From Siphonodentalium dalli (lineage: Eukaryota > Mollusca > Scaphopoda > Gadilida > Siphonodentaliidae): a stretch of 64,000 nucleotides of DNA. The position numbers and the translations under genes are program-made. A model generated the notes under the pieces. The model searched no databases and was not told the origin of the DNA. It saw only the letters and a program-made list of their open reading frames with translations. This document shows positions 1 to 11,957 of this stretch, piece by piece. Each line of letters opens with the position of its first letter. Position 1 is the stretch's first letter. The stretch is taken from positions 76,286,705 through 76,350,704 of the forward strand of contig CP136067.1 in NCBI GenBank assembly GCA_032622095.1, in the 5' to 3' direction.

Positions 1-460
1 AATTCAAAATAACCCCGTGAAGGGTCCGGGTCAAATACGTGACATATAAAAGGAAATAAGATTAGAAATCGTTACAGTTTATAAACGAGAGGTGAACGCG
101 GGAGAGCTTAGCAAAAGGATGCGTGTTTTGCAACGGGGCGTGACAAACCTGCTAAACTCCGAAAATGCTATTTTGTCAGTAATAAAAAATTGAACCTGAG
201 TCGTACGTGAACAGTCAGGGAAGTTTAAGATATGTACATGATGTTTATCCAACTGTGCCAATTCCCTCGAGTAACAATTGAAACCCTCTAATGAACTGAC
301 AAATATAAGGTCAAGAAGGATAAACAACAAATTAAGTTAGTCCCCAATTAACCCGTATAGCCCAAACTATAGAAAATAGGTCGGAGACTTATACAGAGAG
401 AGAAGACATTTCCGATGAGAATAAATATCTGCGGAATGTACACGAATCAAAGATAAGGAC

Positions 461-512
461 GTTATTATAGTCCCTGCATATATCCCAATCATTGAACGCT
501 CTTTATTATTGG
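461..512 (-). repeat. Short direct repeat, copy A (left arm)
   Basis: About 50 bp starting GTTATTATAGTCCCTGCATA and ending GCTCTTTATTATTGG; a close copy lies about 400 bp away (862-914). Mirror copies in the right arm are near 20072-20123 and 19670-19722. Both copies carry AATAATAAAGAGCGTT on the minus strand, a motif that recurs through the window. They may be ends of an old element. Confidence 0.6.
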
Positions 513-780
513 AAAACCAAATATTATAATAATTTACCAGACAAAAAAGTCCAGCCATGTAATTGTCCGCCTATTAATGAAATTCGAGGCAAGGCAAAGT
601 ATAATGTCATTAGTGGTAGTACTTGACTAAATATTAAATGCAATATAGTTTCGACCTTCACAAAGAGACACGTATAGTACACAGTAATAAACCGTCCAGA
701 AAAGGTGGAGATGCTTTGAACCTTGGTGTAGGGAGGGTGATCATAATAGTACATACCAGACCCTTTCAATGAGCTAGAGA

Positions 781-858
781 CTTCTAGACGTGGGGGGGGG
801 TTCTATTTCCCGTAAAATTAACCCCTTGCGTCGTCGTTCCACCCACCGAGAAACTAAC
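781..858. mobile_element. SINE-body remnant (left arm)
   Basis: The segment around TTCTATTTCCCGTAAAATTA and GTCGTTCCACCCACCGAG resembles, with gaps, the body of the tRNA-headed SINE at 20985-21205: both share a TTAATTT-ACGGGAAAT core and a flanking GGAA-GAC-ACGC stretch on one strand. No tRNA-like head is seen here, so it is a degraded fragment. The mirror copy is at 19726-19803. Confidence 0.4.
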
Positions 859-861
859 AAT

Positions 862-914
862 GTTATTACAGTCCCTAAGCAGACCCAGAGTGATGGAACG
901 CTCTTTATTATTAG
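862..914 (-). repeat. Short direct repeat, copy B (left arm)
   Basis: Second copy of the unit at 461-512, with the same order: GTTATTACAGTCCCT, about 15 variable bases, then GGAACGCTCTTTATTATT. It directly adjoins the SINE-like core at 781-858. Confidence 0.6.
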
Positions 915-2079
915 GGACTGGGCACTATAAACATTAATTAGCCCAGGCAAAAACATTTGCCTATACAAGTTATATGTATATGTAATTGTTGATAATTCTT
1001 AAATTTCTATGCAATGTATTGCAGAATGTCTAGACTAATTGAATATGGTGGGAGTATTTAAATTATTCATGTCTTGAAACCTTTAGACAACTTTAAATTC
1101 ACCTGTATATAATAAAGAGCGTTCTAATCACGCCGAGTATTTGTGTATAAAGTGCAAAGCACAAGGAATATCACCACTAATAAGTCAATACAACAGTATA
1201 AAATATGTTTATTTTGATTGGTGGAATAAACAATAATCAATATGTGTAAGGTAGATTAATTAAATGCTCTTCTTACAAAACATATCTAATTCTGTTCAAA
1301 TATACAACAATTGGATCAAGTTAACCGTGGAATATCTGATTGTATAGGACCGAATCAATACAACTTTTGAAATTTCACCCACAGCAAGTGGTACCAACCA
1401 GAGCTTATACACATGGATCTCATAATTGAATTAATATATAGTCTGAATGAATAGTTCTTCAACAGGGGGTGGTCCAGCCTAATCCAATACAAGGTACACA
1501 GAGATGGAGAACATGAAATATATAATTAAATATATTTCTACGCACACAGTTCATACATTTAGAATACTTATTCATAGAAGCTCGTAATATAATGCACTCC
1601 AATTCTGAAATTCCTTTTATATGCTCAACAATGGTATCATTTCCCCAAAATAGCCACAATCTAGCATTCTGAGAACCAAATCGAATCAGTACCTTCCCAA
1701 TTCATACAACAGAGTAACAAAATGGAGATATGTATCTGTGTTTGTACAGCATATCTGCAGAATCAAATAACAGACAAGATGGTGAAAACAGCAGAACCAA
1801 AATTTGAAATCTATACAACTGAATTATGTGCACGCTTAATATGTTGTAAAATGTCTACAACCCACAGATATCTTAACTAAGCTATCTGATCACACCTGCA
1901 CATACCGATAGACTACTCAGATGATGAAAACCGATCCAATCAGATCCCGTTATAACGAGTATAAAATATATGTGTATAAGAATATAAAATGTAAATCACA
2001 TAATGGCATTTGACACAAACGAAAATAGAGAAGTTGTACTGATTTATTTACATGTAATTCCACTGGAATATGAAGGGCT
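915..2079. other. Unassigned arm sequence
   Basis: AT-rich and without a recognisable gene. It contains one more AATAAAGAGCGTT motif near 1110-1124. The mirrored stretch is at about 18503-19669. Small reading frames here have no family resemblance that I can see. Confidence 0.6.
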
Positions 2080-2084
2080 GTTCG

Positions 2085-2237
2085 TGTTATGTTTGGTGAA
2101 TATAACTTATTATGGAGGAATTGTGTTGATGTAACAACGAGCATTGGCAAACAAGAGGAATATATTCTAGCCAATGATAATCTGGTCTCAACCAACAGGG
2201 TACATAACAACGCGTAGTATAAGTCCAAAGTCTATCA
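2085..2237 (-). repeat. LTR (3' LTR of the minus-strand element)
   Basis: 153 bp, starting TGTTATGTTTGG and ending TCTATCA on the plus strand, identical base for base to 4263-4415. It is preceded by target duplicate GTTCG (2080-2084). Confidence 0.93.
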
Positions 2238-2348
2238 TCTCCCTTCCGAGATTAAGTCCATCAATCTATCACCTCCCTTCCGAAATTAAGTTCATAATCT
2301 CCTCTCTCGTATCCACTGTTGTCGAAGTAACGTTTATCACCCTGAGAG

Positions 2349-4184
2349 TCATATCTCTTCAATTAACCGTTTCGGAGGATTCCGATCTCGTTGGCTTCGT
2401 CTTGTGGCTATATTTTCAGACGCGGGAGTACCGTTTTGATTAACAGGCGGGTCTGCTATGATCTGTGTATTTGCTGTTGGCTTACCGCTGTTTTCTACAA
2501 TCGGATATCTTTTCCGTAAGAATCGCCGGTTTCTTCTCCAAACCCGTCCGGACGGTAACTTAACAAGATAGTCACGATTATGGCCAACTTCCGTTACAGT
2601 CCCATAAATATCCCATCGTTTAGTATTATGGCTCTGAATTGCGACTTTCGCGCCAACGGTTAGTGGTGGTATGGCATGAGCTGATGCGTTGTATCTACGT
2701 TCAATCTTCTCGTTTTCCATACGATCTTTCTTGTCTGCGGCTTTGATGGATTTTTGCCATTCTGGGGCAAATGCGCGCTTGTGGATTGGTAGTGTGTCCC
2801 TAGAGGGGTGGCCGAACACAATTTGAGCTGGAGAACATCCATTAGAGCGAGGTGTGTTGCGCCACTGTAACAATCCTTTCAACCATTTGTCCATGTCCAC
2901 AGACCTTTTTCGTTCGCAATAGCTCGCTTTGAGTAGCGACTTCATAGCTTTCACACTTGCCTCGGCATAGGAGTTAGACTGTGGATAGTGCGGAGAAGAC
3001 GTGATCTGTTTAACTCCCCAGTCTACTAGAAACATTTGGAACAATCGTGATGTGTATTGTGGGCCATTGTCTGTGTATAATATGGTTGGAACAGCTGTAT
3101 CTACAAATGTCTTCCTGAATGATTCGATGAGAGCACTGGAAGTGGTGTCTTTACCAAGACCAAACACGGATGGCCAACCAGACTTCACATCCGTGATAAT
3201 CAGATACATGCAACCATTACATGTAAACAAATCGGAGCACATGTGCTCAAACACACGCGTAGGGTCGGTGTGGCGTTGGAGTGGTTCCTTGCAATGAGAC
3301 GGTAGATTTTTAGCACAAGACGAACACGATCGAACTATTCTCTCAATATCGCTGTCGATCCTTGGCCAGTAAACGACAAGACGAGCTCTCCGTTTTGTGC
3401 GTTCAATTCCCTGGTGACTATCATGAAGTTTCTCGAGTATAGACTTTCTCATAGCATTTGGAATGACTAGACGACAACCACAAACAACAAATCCATTATC
3501 GATTGACAGGCGGTCGCGCATGTACCAATATGAACGTACAAGAATTGGTAAGTCATTCTTATTATTCGGAAACCCGTTTTGCACGACATGGTACAGCTGC
3601 TGATATTCATCATCGTTTACGGACGCGTCCTTTACTGCTTCAAGATGAAGATCTGCCATTTCACCACGTTGATTTATCGCTGATAACCGCAATGCTTGTA
3701 AACTATACTCGACTTCCTGTTCCAGAACTTGATCGTCATCAGTAGGTTCTGTTGTCGGATATCGAGACATCGCATCAGCAGCGCATAGTTTGGTCCCCGG
3801 GGTCCATAGAGTAGTGAACCGGTACCGCATTAATTTCATCCTTAATCTTTGTAGTCGGGGATTGTCTATGTCCGATAAATGATAACTGTTCATGATTGGC
3901 AATAAAGGTCGATGATCAGTAACAATATCAAAATTCGAGAGGCCTTCAAGAAAAATTTGGCACTTTTGGACTGCCCAAACGGCACCAAGCATCTCAAGCT
4001 CGATCATTGCGTATCGGGATTCCGCGTCTGACAGGAAACGCGATCCTGCCTGAATCAGATGCCAATTTCCAGTTTCGGTATCCTTTTGGAACAGAACGAA
4101 TCCTAGTCCATTTAAACGACTCGCGTCAACATGTAGCGATGTTGGCCGTTTTGGATCATAACAAAATTGTCCGATCTTAGTCAA
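2349..4184 (-). CDS. Ty3/gypsy pol part: RNase H and integrase (fossil)
   Basis: This is the readable part of pol in the LTR element. RNase H features come first (LHVDAS, a glutamate in AMIELEM, VTDHRPL), then the linker LWTPG...ADAMSRYP typical of Ty3/gypsy. Next come the integrase zinc-binding region (LHDSHQGI ... CSSCAKN) and the DDE core: an aspartate in CSDLF, YTDNGPQYTS, then a glutamate in SNSYAEASVKAM. A GPY-like C-terminal module follows (VGAKVAIQS ... RRNRRFL), with no chromodomain seen. The element as a whole is incomplete. Relation to a named clade would need a tree. Confidence 0.9.
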   Translation of the reverse strand: MTKIGQFCYDPKRPTSLHVDASRLNGLGFVLFQKDTETGNWHLIQAGSRFLSDAESRYAMIELEMLGAVWAVQKCQIFLEGLSNFDIVTDHRPLLPIMNSYHLSDIDNPRLQRLRMKLMRYRFTTLWTPGTKLCAADAMSRYPTTEPTDDDQVLEQEVEYSLQALRLSAINQRGEMADLHLEAVKDASVNDDEYQQLYHVVQNGFPNNKNDLPILVRSYWYMRDRLSIDNGFVVCGCRLVIPNAMRKSILEKLHDSHQGIERTKRRARLVVYWPRIDSDIERIVRSCSSCAKNLPSHCKEPLQRHTDPTRVFEHMCSDLFTCNGCMYLIITDVKSGWPSVFGLGKDTTSSALIESFRKTFVDTAVPTILYTDNGPQYTSRLFQMFLVDWGVKQITSSPHYPQSNSYAEASVKAMKSLLKASYCERKRSVDMDKWLKGLLQWRNTPRSNGCSPAQIVFGHPSRDTLPIHKRAFAPEWQKSIKAADKKDRMENEKIERRYNASAHAIPPLTVGAKVAIQSHNTKRWDIYGTVTEVGHNRDYLVKLPSGRVWRRNRRFLRKRYPIVENSGKPTANTQIIADPPVNQNGTPASENIATRRSQRDRNPPKRLIEEI

Positions 4185-4262
4185 TTCAACCTTTGTTATA
4201 AACCAAACTGTGGTTTTGCGATCCTATAATTCAAACGCTTACACATCCTGTCGACGACGCCA

Positions 4263-4415
4263 TGTTATGTTTGGTGAATATAACTTATTATGGAGGAATT
4301 GTGTTGATGTAACAACGAGCATTGGCAAACAAGAGGAATATATTCTAGCCAATGATAATCTGGTCTCAACCAACAGGGTACATAACAACGCGTAGTATAA
4401 GTCCAAAGTCTATCA
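4263..4415 (-). repeat. LTR (5' LTR of the minus-strand element)
   Basis: 153 bp, identical to 2085-2237 and followed by GTTCG (4416-4420). At 153 bp it is short for a Ty3/gypsy LTR. Confidence 0.93.
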
Positions 4416-4420
4416 GTTCG

Positions 4421-5295
4421 AGTGACCTCTGAAGTCTCGATTACAAACTATGTAATAAATTGAATGAATTAGTAAGTCAAACACAAGGTAATGCCTCGAA
4501 ATTATAGTCCAAATCAGAAGTTGGTATTAATCAAAGAACAGTTCTTCTAATCTCAACCTGTATATTTAGTCAGACCTATAGGTACGTCTATAGTGTGCTT
4601 AAGATTTTATGGAAAGGTCAGGTCTAGTTTAATTAATTCAATCTCTGAAAATAAGTTCCATTCTAATCAGACCTATATACCCCACGTGATGAGTAAAAAA
4701 ACTGGTGAAATAAAATGCAAATCATATTAAACACTGAAATTTGACAAATAAATGATGAGGAGATACTTATCTGCGTTGGTAACGGATATGCGCGAAATGA
4801 TGCTCACTAATGTAAATTTAGTGACGCTAGCACTAGCGGTCCACTCTCAATAACAGATGAGGTACTAGATAACAATCAAAATATCTTGGTTATATGTTTA
4901 TACCGGCACATAATTCACAAATTTCTGAGGACAAAAGGGCTGTAACTCCAATACAAATTGATGCACGAACCCGTGATGTGTGTATCTATGGGCGGTCATT
5001 CGGTCGGAAATTACATGAAATAAAAGTTAATGGTGGTTTGTGAATACAACTACAATCTATTTCAAACCAATAGTCTCCATTTTCAAACCAATAGTCGTTC
5101 TTTGATTCAATAAGAGACAATTCCGTGTTAACAGATATAGATTCATAATCAATGTTGACCGATGCAAAATTAATGTTCAATTTAATTTAATAGCATTCTT
5201 TGTTCAACTAATATCTAATAACAAACAATTAATACAGCTTCGCTCATATTCAATAAACGTATATTCCGTTTCAAGAGCCATATTTTCTTAATCAA
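4421..5295. other. Unassigned arm sequence
   Basis: No gene or clear repeat. Contains a short direct echo of AGACCTATA at about 4574 and 4670. Mirror stretch is about 17625-18497. Confidence 0.5.
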
Positions 5296-5909
5296 TAGAC
5301 ATATTTCAAACCAATAGACGATTTCCCACGATCAGTGATTATCGTTATCAAACTAATCGACCTTATTGTAAAACTAGTAACTTATTGTATAACTAATAAC
5401 TAAAACCATAATTAACTTATTGTAAAACTAATAACTTATGGTAAAATTAATAGACCTTATTGTAAAACTAATAACTTATTGTAAAATTTATAGACCTTTT
5501 TGTAAAACTAGTAGCTTATTGTATAACTAATAACTAAAACCATAATTAACTTATTGTAAAACTAATATCCTATTGTAAAATTAATTGACCTTATAGTAAA
5601 ACTAATAACTTATTGCAAAATTAATAGACCTTATTGTAAAATTAATAGACCTTAATGAAAAACTAGTAACTTGTTGTATAACTAATAACTAAAACCATAA
5701 TTAACTTATTGTAAAATGAATAGACCTTATTGTAAAACTAATATCTAAAACCATAATTAACTTATTGTAAAACTAATAAATTATTGTACAATTAATAGAC
5801 CTTATTGTAAAACTAATAACTTATTGTAAAATCAATAGACATATTTCAAACCAATAGACTATTTCCCACGATCAATGATTATCGTTATCAAACTAATAGA
5901 CCTTATTGT
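5296..5909. repeat. AT-rich degenerate tandem array (left arm)
   Basis: Repeats of ACTAATAACTTATTGTAAAA with variants (AATAGACCTTATTGTAAAA; ACTAAAACCATAATTAAC) fill the region. Unit length is about 20 bp with longer composite units. A ~75-bp sequence with ATTTCAAACCAATAGAC and TTTCCCACGATCA flanks both sides (5296-5372 and 5832-5909), so the array is bounded by direct repeats. Mirrored at about 17010-17625. Confidence 0.9.
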
Positions 5910-8900
5910 CATTCTTATATTTAATAGATATAAATTATCACCAATGCACTATTAAAGACGTTCTATTTCGATCAATGCAATAGGTTTCGTATTAAAATCA
6001 ATATCTAATAGCGGAATCAACTATTTCCTAAATACCTTCATTACCCAATTCTCCGACACCCCTGCAAATATGTTAAAAATCTACAGAAACCGGTTTAATT
6101 AGTATATATTCAATTATTTGCAATCTAGCACACATAAGTCGAGGTCCCAGATAAGATGTTAAATTGGTATTAATAGTCTATCGTGTTTGGGTAAATTCAA
6201 TAAAATCAATCTACAACAATTAATATTGATCAATAGCATAAAAGCTTTATGTTAAACAAGTTATAGAGGTCGAGTTTAATACAGTACACATACAGAAAAT
6301 CATCTTTCCAATGTATACAACCTGATTAAAGTAATGAATATACATGCGATCGAAGTTCCATTGACAAACGTGAAAAAATCCATTCAAGCGAAATGAAAGT
6401 ACTATTACTGCATTGACTGTGTGAGTTTACCGACTTCATTTAATGTTGACCAATATTTTGTTTATATAGTTAATATTCCGATCCCATCGGTGTAGTAACG
6501 CTGATATAACTTTCACTGAGTTGAAAATTCATTTAGCCTTTCGTATTGGCATGACTCAACTATAATCAGCAAATCGATTCGCGTGTATTGAATACAACCG
6601 ATCGATGTTATCATAATGAATAGGGTAAATATCAAATGAACAATTAAGTTATTACCACTCGCACACGAACTCTATGACACCATCAAAATAGACATATCCG
6701 TTCATTTCCATGATACAGCGAAGCAATAAACGTATGCTTACGAATACGAGATCAGGGATAAACAATTGTGTTATCGAAAATAAGATGAAGGTCAACATGG
6801 TATACGGAAAAGCAAATGGTGAGGGCTCGTAGTAAGTATGAAATATTTGAAAGCAGGTGGATGGTCTTAAAATTGGTTAAATATCAGTAGAAAAATATAG
6901 ATGATTGAGTTTGCGAGCAATCCGGACTATCATGAGATATACATTCTGGAATTTAATACACGAATTAAATCTCAAGGGGAATAACTGTGAAGTTAAGTAC
7001 ACAATTGTTACTTGAGATGTGATAAACAACCAAGCGGTATGTCTCGTGGAACAGAATGTAAGAAGTTCAAGTTTTGTGTCCAACGTGTAGCACACGGAAG
7101 AGGAATTATCTAAGCTTCTAATAAGCTAATGGTCGATTAGCGCTGTGCAGTCAACGGGGAAAATGGGATTTGTCTGCGTGGAAATGTCATATTTTGATTC
7201 AAATCAATTAAGTCTACCCGTGGTCAAAGTTTGAGCAGCTTGTTATCACCGATCCAATATTGTTTACACGTTGTGCTATAAGGTGAACATATGACTATCA
7301 ACGTTTGCGTTTGTCGCCGCAAAACAATGTGAATATTCTCCATAGCAATACCATAATTAACACAATTATACGTGCATGTGAATAATCCTAGCTATTTATG
7401 TGTGGTCACTGTGTAACTTGACCATAATTGCATAATGATGCTGTTTGACACTATCACCACTCCCCAATTGACCTAGATTATGATCGTAGTATACATGCAG
7501 TTATAATATAGTGTCCAGTCCTTGTCCTCACTTATTCTATATTTAAGCAGTATTTTCCCGAGTTAAAAAATTTGAAATAATTTTAAATGAGTTAAATCCG
7601 ATTTATAATAATATTAATTGAATTTGGTACAGGTTGATATAGTTAAATGTCGGAAATATTTAAAAATAATATCAAGCAGAAAGGTCATATGTTCAATGTG
7701 GGTAAACCATAGTCCATGGTACCTTGCAGCTATTTTGGGGTATTATTTAACGTGGATTTATATCGTTTAAATCTCTCATCTTAACATATCACAAATAGAG
7801 ACTTTCTCACGTGTATTACGAAAGGTGTTAATATGTCCCCCGGTAAATATCCAGAAAGCACGCACGGCATCGATATTTATTCCATATCTAATTTACTCGA
7901 ACCGAAAAAGATCATGTGATATATATAAAGCTGTAAGAATCTGTCAAAGAGCTGTTGAACTGAACCGTAAACAGTCCGTGACAATTTACCTGGATATTCT
8001 ATCCCGGTCCTTGATAGTATAGACCCATATTTGAACTTTCGACTGGAATCTGTAAAATTCCTAAACTCAAATACATATTCCACTATTATGATATCCGATA
8101 AGCATTTAATACATTTCGATATGCAAGTTTCGTCATGGTTCACATCGAACGTAGCCAACAACGATTCTTTTTATTACTATTACATCATCTTTACGACGTT
8201 ATTCGATTCATCGTGGAAGGGTGTTGGTGTGAGAGCTGCGTGTTCAGGTATTGTCTTTAGTTTTCTTTTTATCTCTTCGGTTGTAGCTGTACTCTTATTA
8301 TCAACTCATTATATGTTTCTTTCCTTTTGTTGTCTCCTTAATTTTCTAAGGTGATGGTTTTTGTGTTCAATGTTTCGTATTATATGTATAACTCTTCAAT
8401 ATTGGAGGAAATAAAGATATATCTAGTTTGCACTGTTGTCCACTGGATCCAGTCCATAATTCCGGGGACATGCGTAGTTATTCAGACGTTCTATTATCTA
8501 GAACGACTATAACCAATACGAATGCGTCAAACTACGTAATTTCAATATCATTATACGATAGATACAACAGTTATCACCCGGAACATATACTTGTTTTTTT
8601 GGAAAGTCCATGCGTGAATTGAAACGACCATGCACTAAACTGCCTACTTAGTAATTGGTACAAGTTGTTCAAATGTCTTAAGAATTGTCGATTCATCAAA
8701 ACAAACGGAATGAGATGTTTGTCTTAACTTGAGTTCACATTGTCATTGTATAAAACACTGGTTTAGAAGATTCTTTAGATACTTCAAACTCGTATAACAA
8801 GCGCAATAACCCGGATGATATAGTCTGGTTCCCCAGGTTGCATTACTGACTAGGTTCCGCGTATCTTGGTGAAGTTTAATTGTGCCATAATTCAACATAC

Positions 8901-9518
8901 CGTTATCTTACAAGAGTATAGTTAACAAGACATCCGAGAATGAGATTGATTTATCCACCCAAAATCACATACAAAACCACATGATGTTCAGATTATCTCA
9001 TAATTCGACGTGGATCTTGAGCGTTAAATTGTTGGTAAATGGAGCAGGTGGTGAGACAATACAGTTTCATAATATGATAAACGCGAAGTCAACCAACTTA
9101 GCGTTGTACGTCGAATGTTCGCGCTATTATATCCGGCAATACAATTATAATAGACATCCAAGTTTGGAGTTTGCACAAAGCATGCAGCAGTTCCGTATAA
9201 ACACGACATCAATCAATTGATCAACCGTTTGTGGCACTTGTGATTGCTGTTCCTGCTTCATGTTCTAGTCCATCAGAACGTTCCTCCAGAAATTACATAG
9301 AGGCTGGTCGTAACGGGGTCTCAAATCGAGATTCGCACAAGAATTAAGAGGCGCACAATAGTTTGCTTTTCAACCTACTACATATACATGGCTATTGAAT
9401 GGACATTTGTCTCGTCTAACTACTAAACTACAATATGATTGTTTGCGTTATAGATGTGTATTGCCTTTCTAACCGCTAAACCATAAAACTAAGTGTTAGT
9501 GTCATGTGTAAGATGCGT
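5910..9518. other. Unassigned arm sequence
   Basis: About 3.6 kb with no recognisable gene. Reading frames near 8031-8354 and 7877-8161 overlap on opposite strands, have low-complexity hydrophobic stretches and occur again as mirror copies. I treat them as chance. No clear repeats beyond the palindrome itself. Confidence 0.5.
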
Positions 9519-9545
9519 ATATATATATATATATATATATATATA
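9519..9545. repeat. (TA)n microsatellite (left arm)
   Basis: Short TA run. The mirror copy at 13367-13400 is several repeats longer, one of the few differences between palindrome arms. Confidence 0.95.
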
Positions 9546-10952
9546 GGTTGTTAATCTCACGGGGTAAGGAACGTGGGAACATCTATGATCAGAAAGAAAA
9601 TTGAAGTCGCGTGGAAACAACCGCTCCTCGGAAAGTAACTGAAAACTTGTCTGGATACACAAGTTTTCTGTCTCATTGCACGGATCGCAAAACTGCACCT
9701 ATTTGGAATCGAACGTCAGCGCTGAACGGCGCGATAGTATAAAACAATAGATACCACACACGTAAAATCGCGGGAATAATACACATATTAGTGTATAGGC
9801 GATCGGGGGAAATTTGAGGAACGATAAAGTGCGCGAAACGATAAAAATTACCTCCATACAATTGAATTGAAGGACCTGTGAGTGAATGTGACGATCGATA
9901 TAAAATTAGCAGTCAGTAAAATGCCTTGCTTATGCACCCCGAAAAGTAGAGCAAACGAAGACTCAACACCTTTGGACGTGGTAATTGATATAATCGTGAT
10001 TTGTTGTCAAAAAGCTGGTATACATTTTTCTCATAAAGTCATATATATGTTTATATTCGATTTTGTTAACATATCACGATCAAATCAATCGCAGTGAGTG
10101 ATAGTATGTGGTTTCTGCATGTATACGCACAAAGGTTATATGGTTATGAATCGAATCTACATTGAGGCCTAGATCTCTCAGAGATGTTAGCTCGATCGGT
10201 TAATGGTTCGCTTTGACCAACACACCTATGTACCGAGAGACATAATTTTAGAAACTAAAACGCACCCCACTTATCGGTATGTCCGGGTTAGCAATAAGCA
10301 AGATTGTGATCTTCAGTTGTTCGTGTGTCCAACACGTTAAATGCTTAATATGGTGAAGATGTCGCGGATAAAATAAAATATAGTATGTACCTGATCAATT
10401 TCGCACCATCAAACTAATTATAATATGGAGGTAGTTAAATGAGTTCTCCCGGAAGTGATAAACTTATACAATCCAGTGTTTCTGGTAGTTTGTCTTATTT
10501 AGGTTGTATTGATTTCAGTCGTCATATAGGCTACATTGCGAACGTATCGGGTTTTGGTCAGTATAACTGATGTATGGTTAATGCCATGGAATACGTGACG
10601 TGGAAACCAACCCAACCCCGAACAGAATCTGACATATACATAAGCAAAACGTTCCATTGTGCCCATAGCAAATATGTGGCTCATATACTATGATCATTAC
10701 CAACTGAGCTACCAAGTATCCAACTATAAGACGGTATACAAGGTTACAACTAGTATACAGTGATACCGAATCCCGTGAGTGTAGCGAAGAGATTCCTATG
10801 CCTGTGATAATCTTAACCATTTTGTGAATTGGTGTGTGTATACATATGTCTGGATGAACGGACGAGCAGATTGGCAAAGACATCTGGATTTATTCGAAAC
10901 TTTTATTGATTGATGCATTAAATTGATAGGTATGGTTGCACCATACACAACG

Positions 10953-10953
<1 letters not shown>
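9546..10953. other. Unassigned arm sequence
   Basis: No gene assigned. Contains tRNA-like A-box words (TAGCTCGATCGGTTAATGG near 10184; TACCAACTGAGCTACCA on the other strand near 10698) without a properly spaced B box. These may be remains of tRNA-derived elements. Confidence 0.4.

Positions 10954-10988
<35 letters not shown>
10954..10988. repeat. (GA)n microsatellite (left arm)
   Basis: GA run, longer than its mirrored (CT)n copy at 11932-11957. Confidence 0.95.
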
Positions 10989-10994
<6 letters not shown>

Positions 10995-11451
10995 TAGAGA
11001 GTCTGTTTCAAATGTGTGCGATCTGTATCGACTAATATTCTCGCTGTATAGCTTCTTTAATGTCTTGTCAACACTATCAAGGACTGATTCAAACTATTGA
11101 GGATTATAAGTCACTATCGTGAAGATCAGCAGTATGCTTCAACTAACTCATGCATATACTAGATTTTCTTACAAAGAAATACCTGTCAAGCAGGAATCGT
11201 AGAATATGCTATAGAGACTAGTTCCTTATCCAGTGACCTATAATATGTATGTATGTGGTTCGGACGGAAACGTGTCTGAATGATGTCCCAAATAACAAAG
11301 GTTTAACCCCAACCTGTGTAAAGCAAACAACGTTTTGATATCATACACGTTCAGTAATGGCTCACTCTCGATGGAAAGGGATCACTGTAAGACAGTGGTC
11401 GTATATTCTAACCAGAGTGATGAGTCAACAATTGGATATTTTCCAACCGCC

Positions 11452-11468
11452 CCCCGGAGGGGGGGGGT
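11452..11468. other. Palindrome centre, G/C homopolymer spacer
   Basis: Seventeen bases of C and G runs separate the arm ends CCAACCGCC (to 11451) and GGCGGTTGG (from 11469). There is almost no loop, so the two arms meet head to head. A poly-C/poly-G junction is a place where reads fail, so this can be a real symmetric centre or an assembly join. Confidence 0.85.
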
Positions 11469-11931
11469 GGCGGTTGGAAAATATCCAGTATTGTTGACTC
11501 ATCACTCTGGTTAGAATATACGACCACTGTCTTACAGTGATCCCTTTCCATCGAGAGTGAGCCATTACTGAACGTGTATGATATCAAAACGTTGTTTGCT
11601 TTACACAGGTTGGGGTTAAACCTTTGTTATTTGGGACATCATTCAGACACGTTTCCGTCCGAACCACATACATACATATTATAGGTCACTGGATAAGGAA
11701 CTAGTCTCTATAGCATATTCTACGATTCCTGCTTGACAGGTATTTCTTTGTAAGAAAATCTAGTATATGCATGAGTTAGTTGAAGCATACTGCTGATCTT
11801 CACGATAGTGACTTATAATCCTCAATAGTTTGAATCAGTCCTTGATAGTGTTGACAAGACATTAAAGAAGCTATACAGCGAGAATATTAGTCGATACAGA
11901 TCGCACACATTTGAAACAGACTCTCTATCTC

Positions 11932-11957
11932 CATCTCTCTCTCTCTCTCTCTCTCTC
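11932..11957. repeat. (CT)n microsatellite (right arm)
   Basis: Mirror of 10954-10988, several repeats shorter. Confidence 0.95.

Larger units (their letters stand above)
2085..4415 (-). mobile_element. Ty3/gypsy LTR element, incomplete (fossil)
   Basis: A 2331-bp element lies on the minus strand. Two identical 153-bp LTRs (TG...CA ends) bound it, and GTTCG target duplications flank it at 2080-2084 and 4416-4420. Next to the 5' LTR, minus strand, is a TGGCGTCGTCGACAGG primer-binding-site-like sequence; next to the 3' LTR is a purine tract GGAAGGGAGA. The interior holds RNase H and integrase parts of pol. I see no gag, protease or reverse transcriptase palm, so the copy is incomplete and cannot be autonomous. 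Identical LTRs and absence from the other palindrome arm mean it is very young and inserted after the arms separated, or is polymorphic. Confidence 0.95.
1..11451 (+). repeat. Left arm of a ~20.6 kb palindrome
   Basis: The arm reads as the reverse complement of 11469-20583. Position 1 pairs with 20583, and the pairing may continue left of the window. Without the LTR insertion at 2085-4415 and its extra 5-bp target copy, the arm is 9115 bp, the same length as the right arm. Differences seen are single bases (for example near 8470, 9181 and 10061), a 2-bp indel near the centre and microsatellite length, so identity looks well above 99 percent by eye. No recognisable protein lies in the arm outside the LTR element. 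Small reading frames occur in mirrored pairs only because the DNA is duplicated. It could be a true recent inverted duplication or two haplotypes joined head to head in assembly. Confidence 0.97.

Noticed and set aside
9450-9480. tRNA-like ATGGTTTAGCGGTTAG word (minus strand)
   Set aside because: No anticodon arm or B box at the right distance.
10670-10720. tRNA gene suggested by GGTAGCTCAGTTGGTA (minus strand; mirror near 12196)
   Set aside because: No properly spaced B box or acceptor-stem pairing. At most SINE debris.
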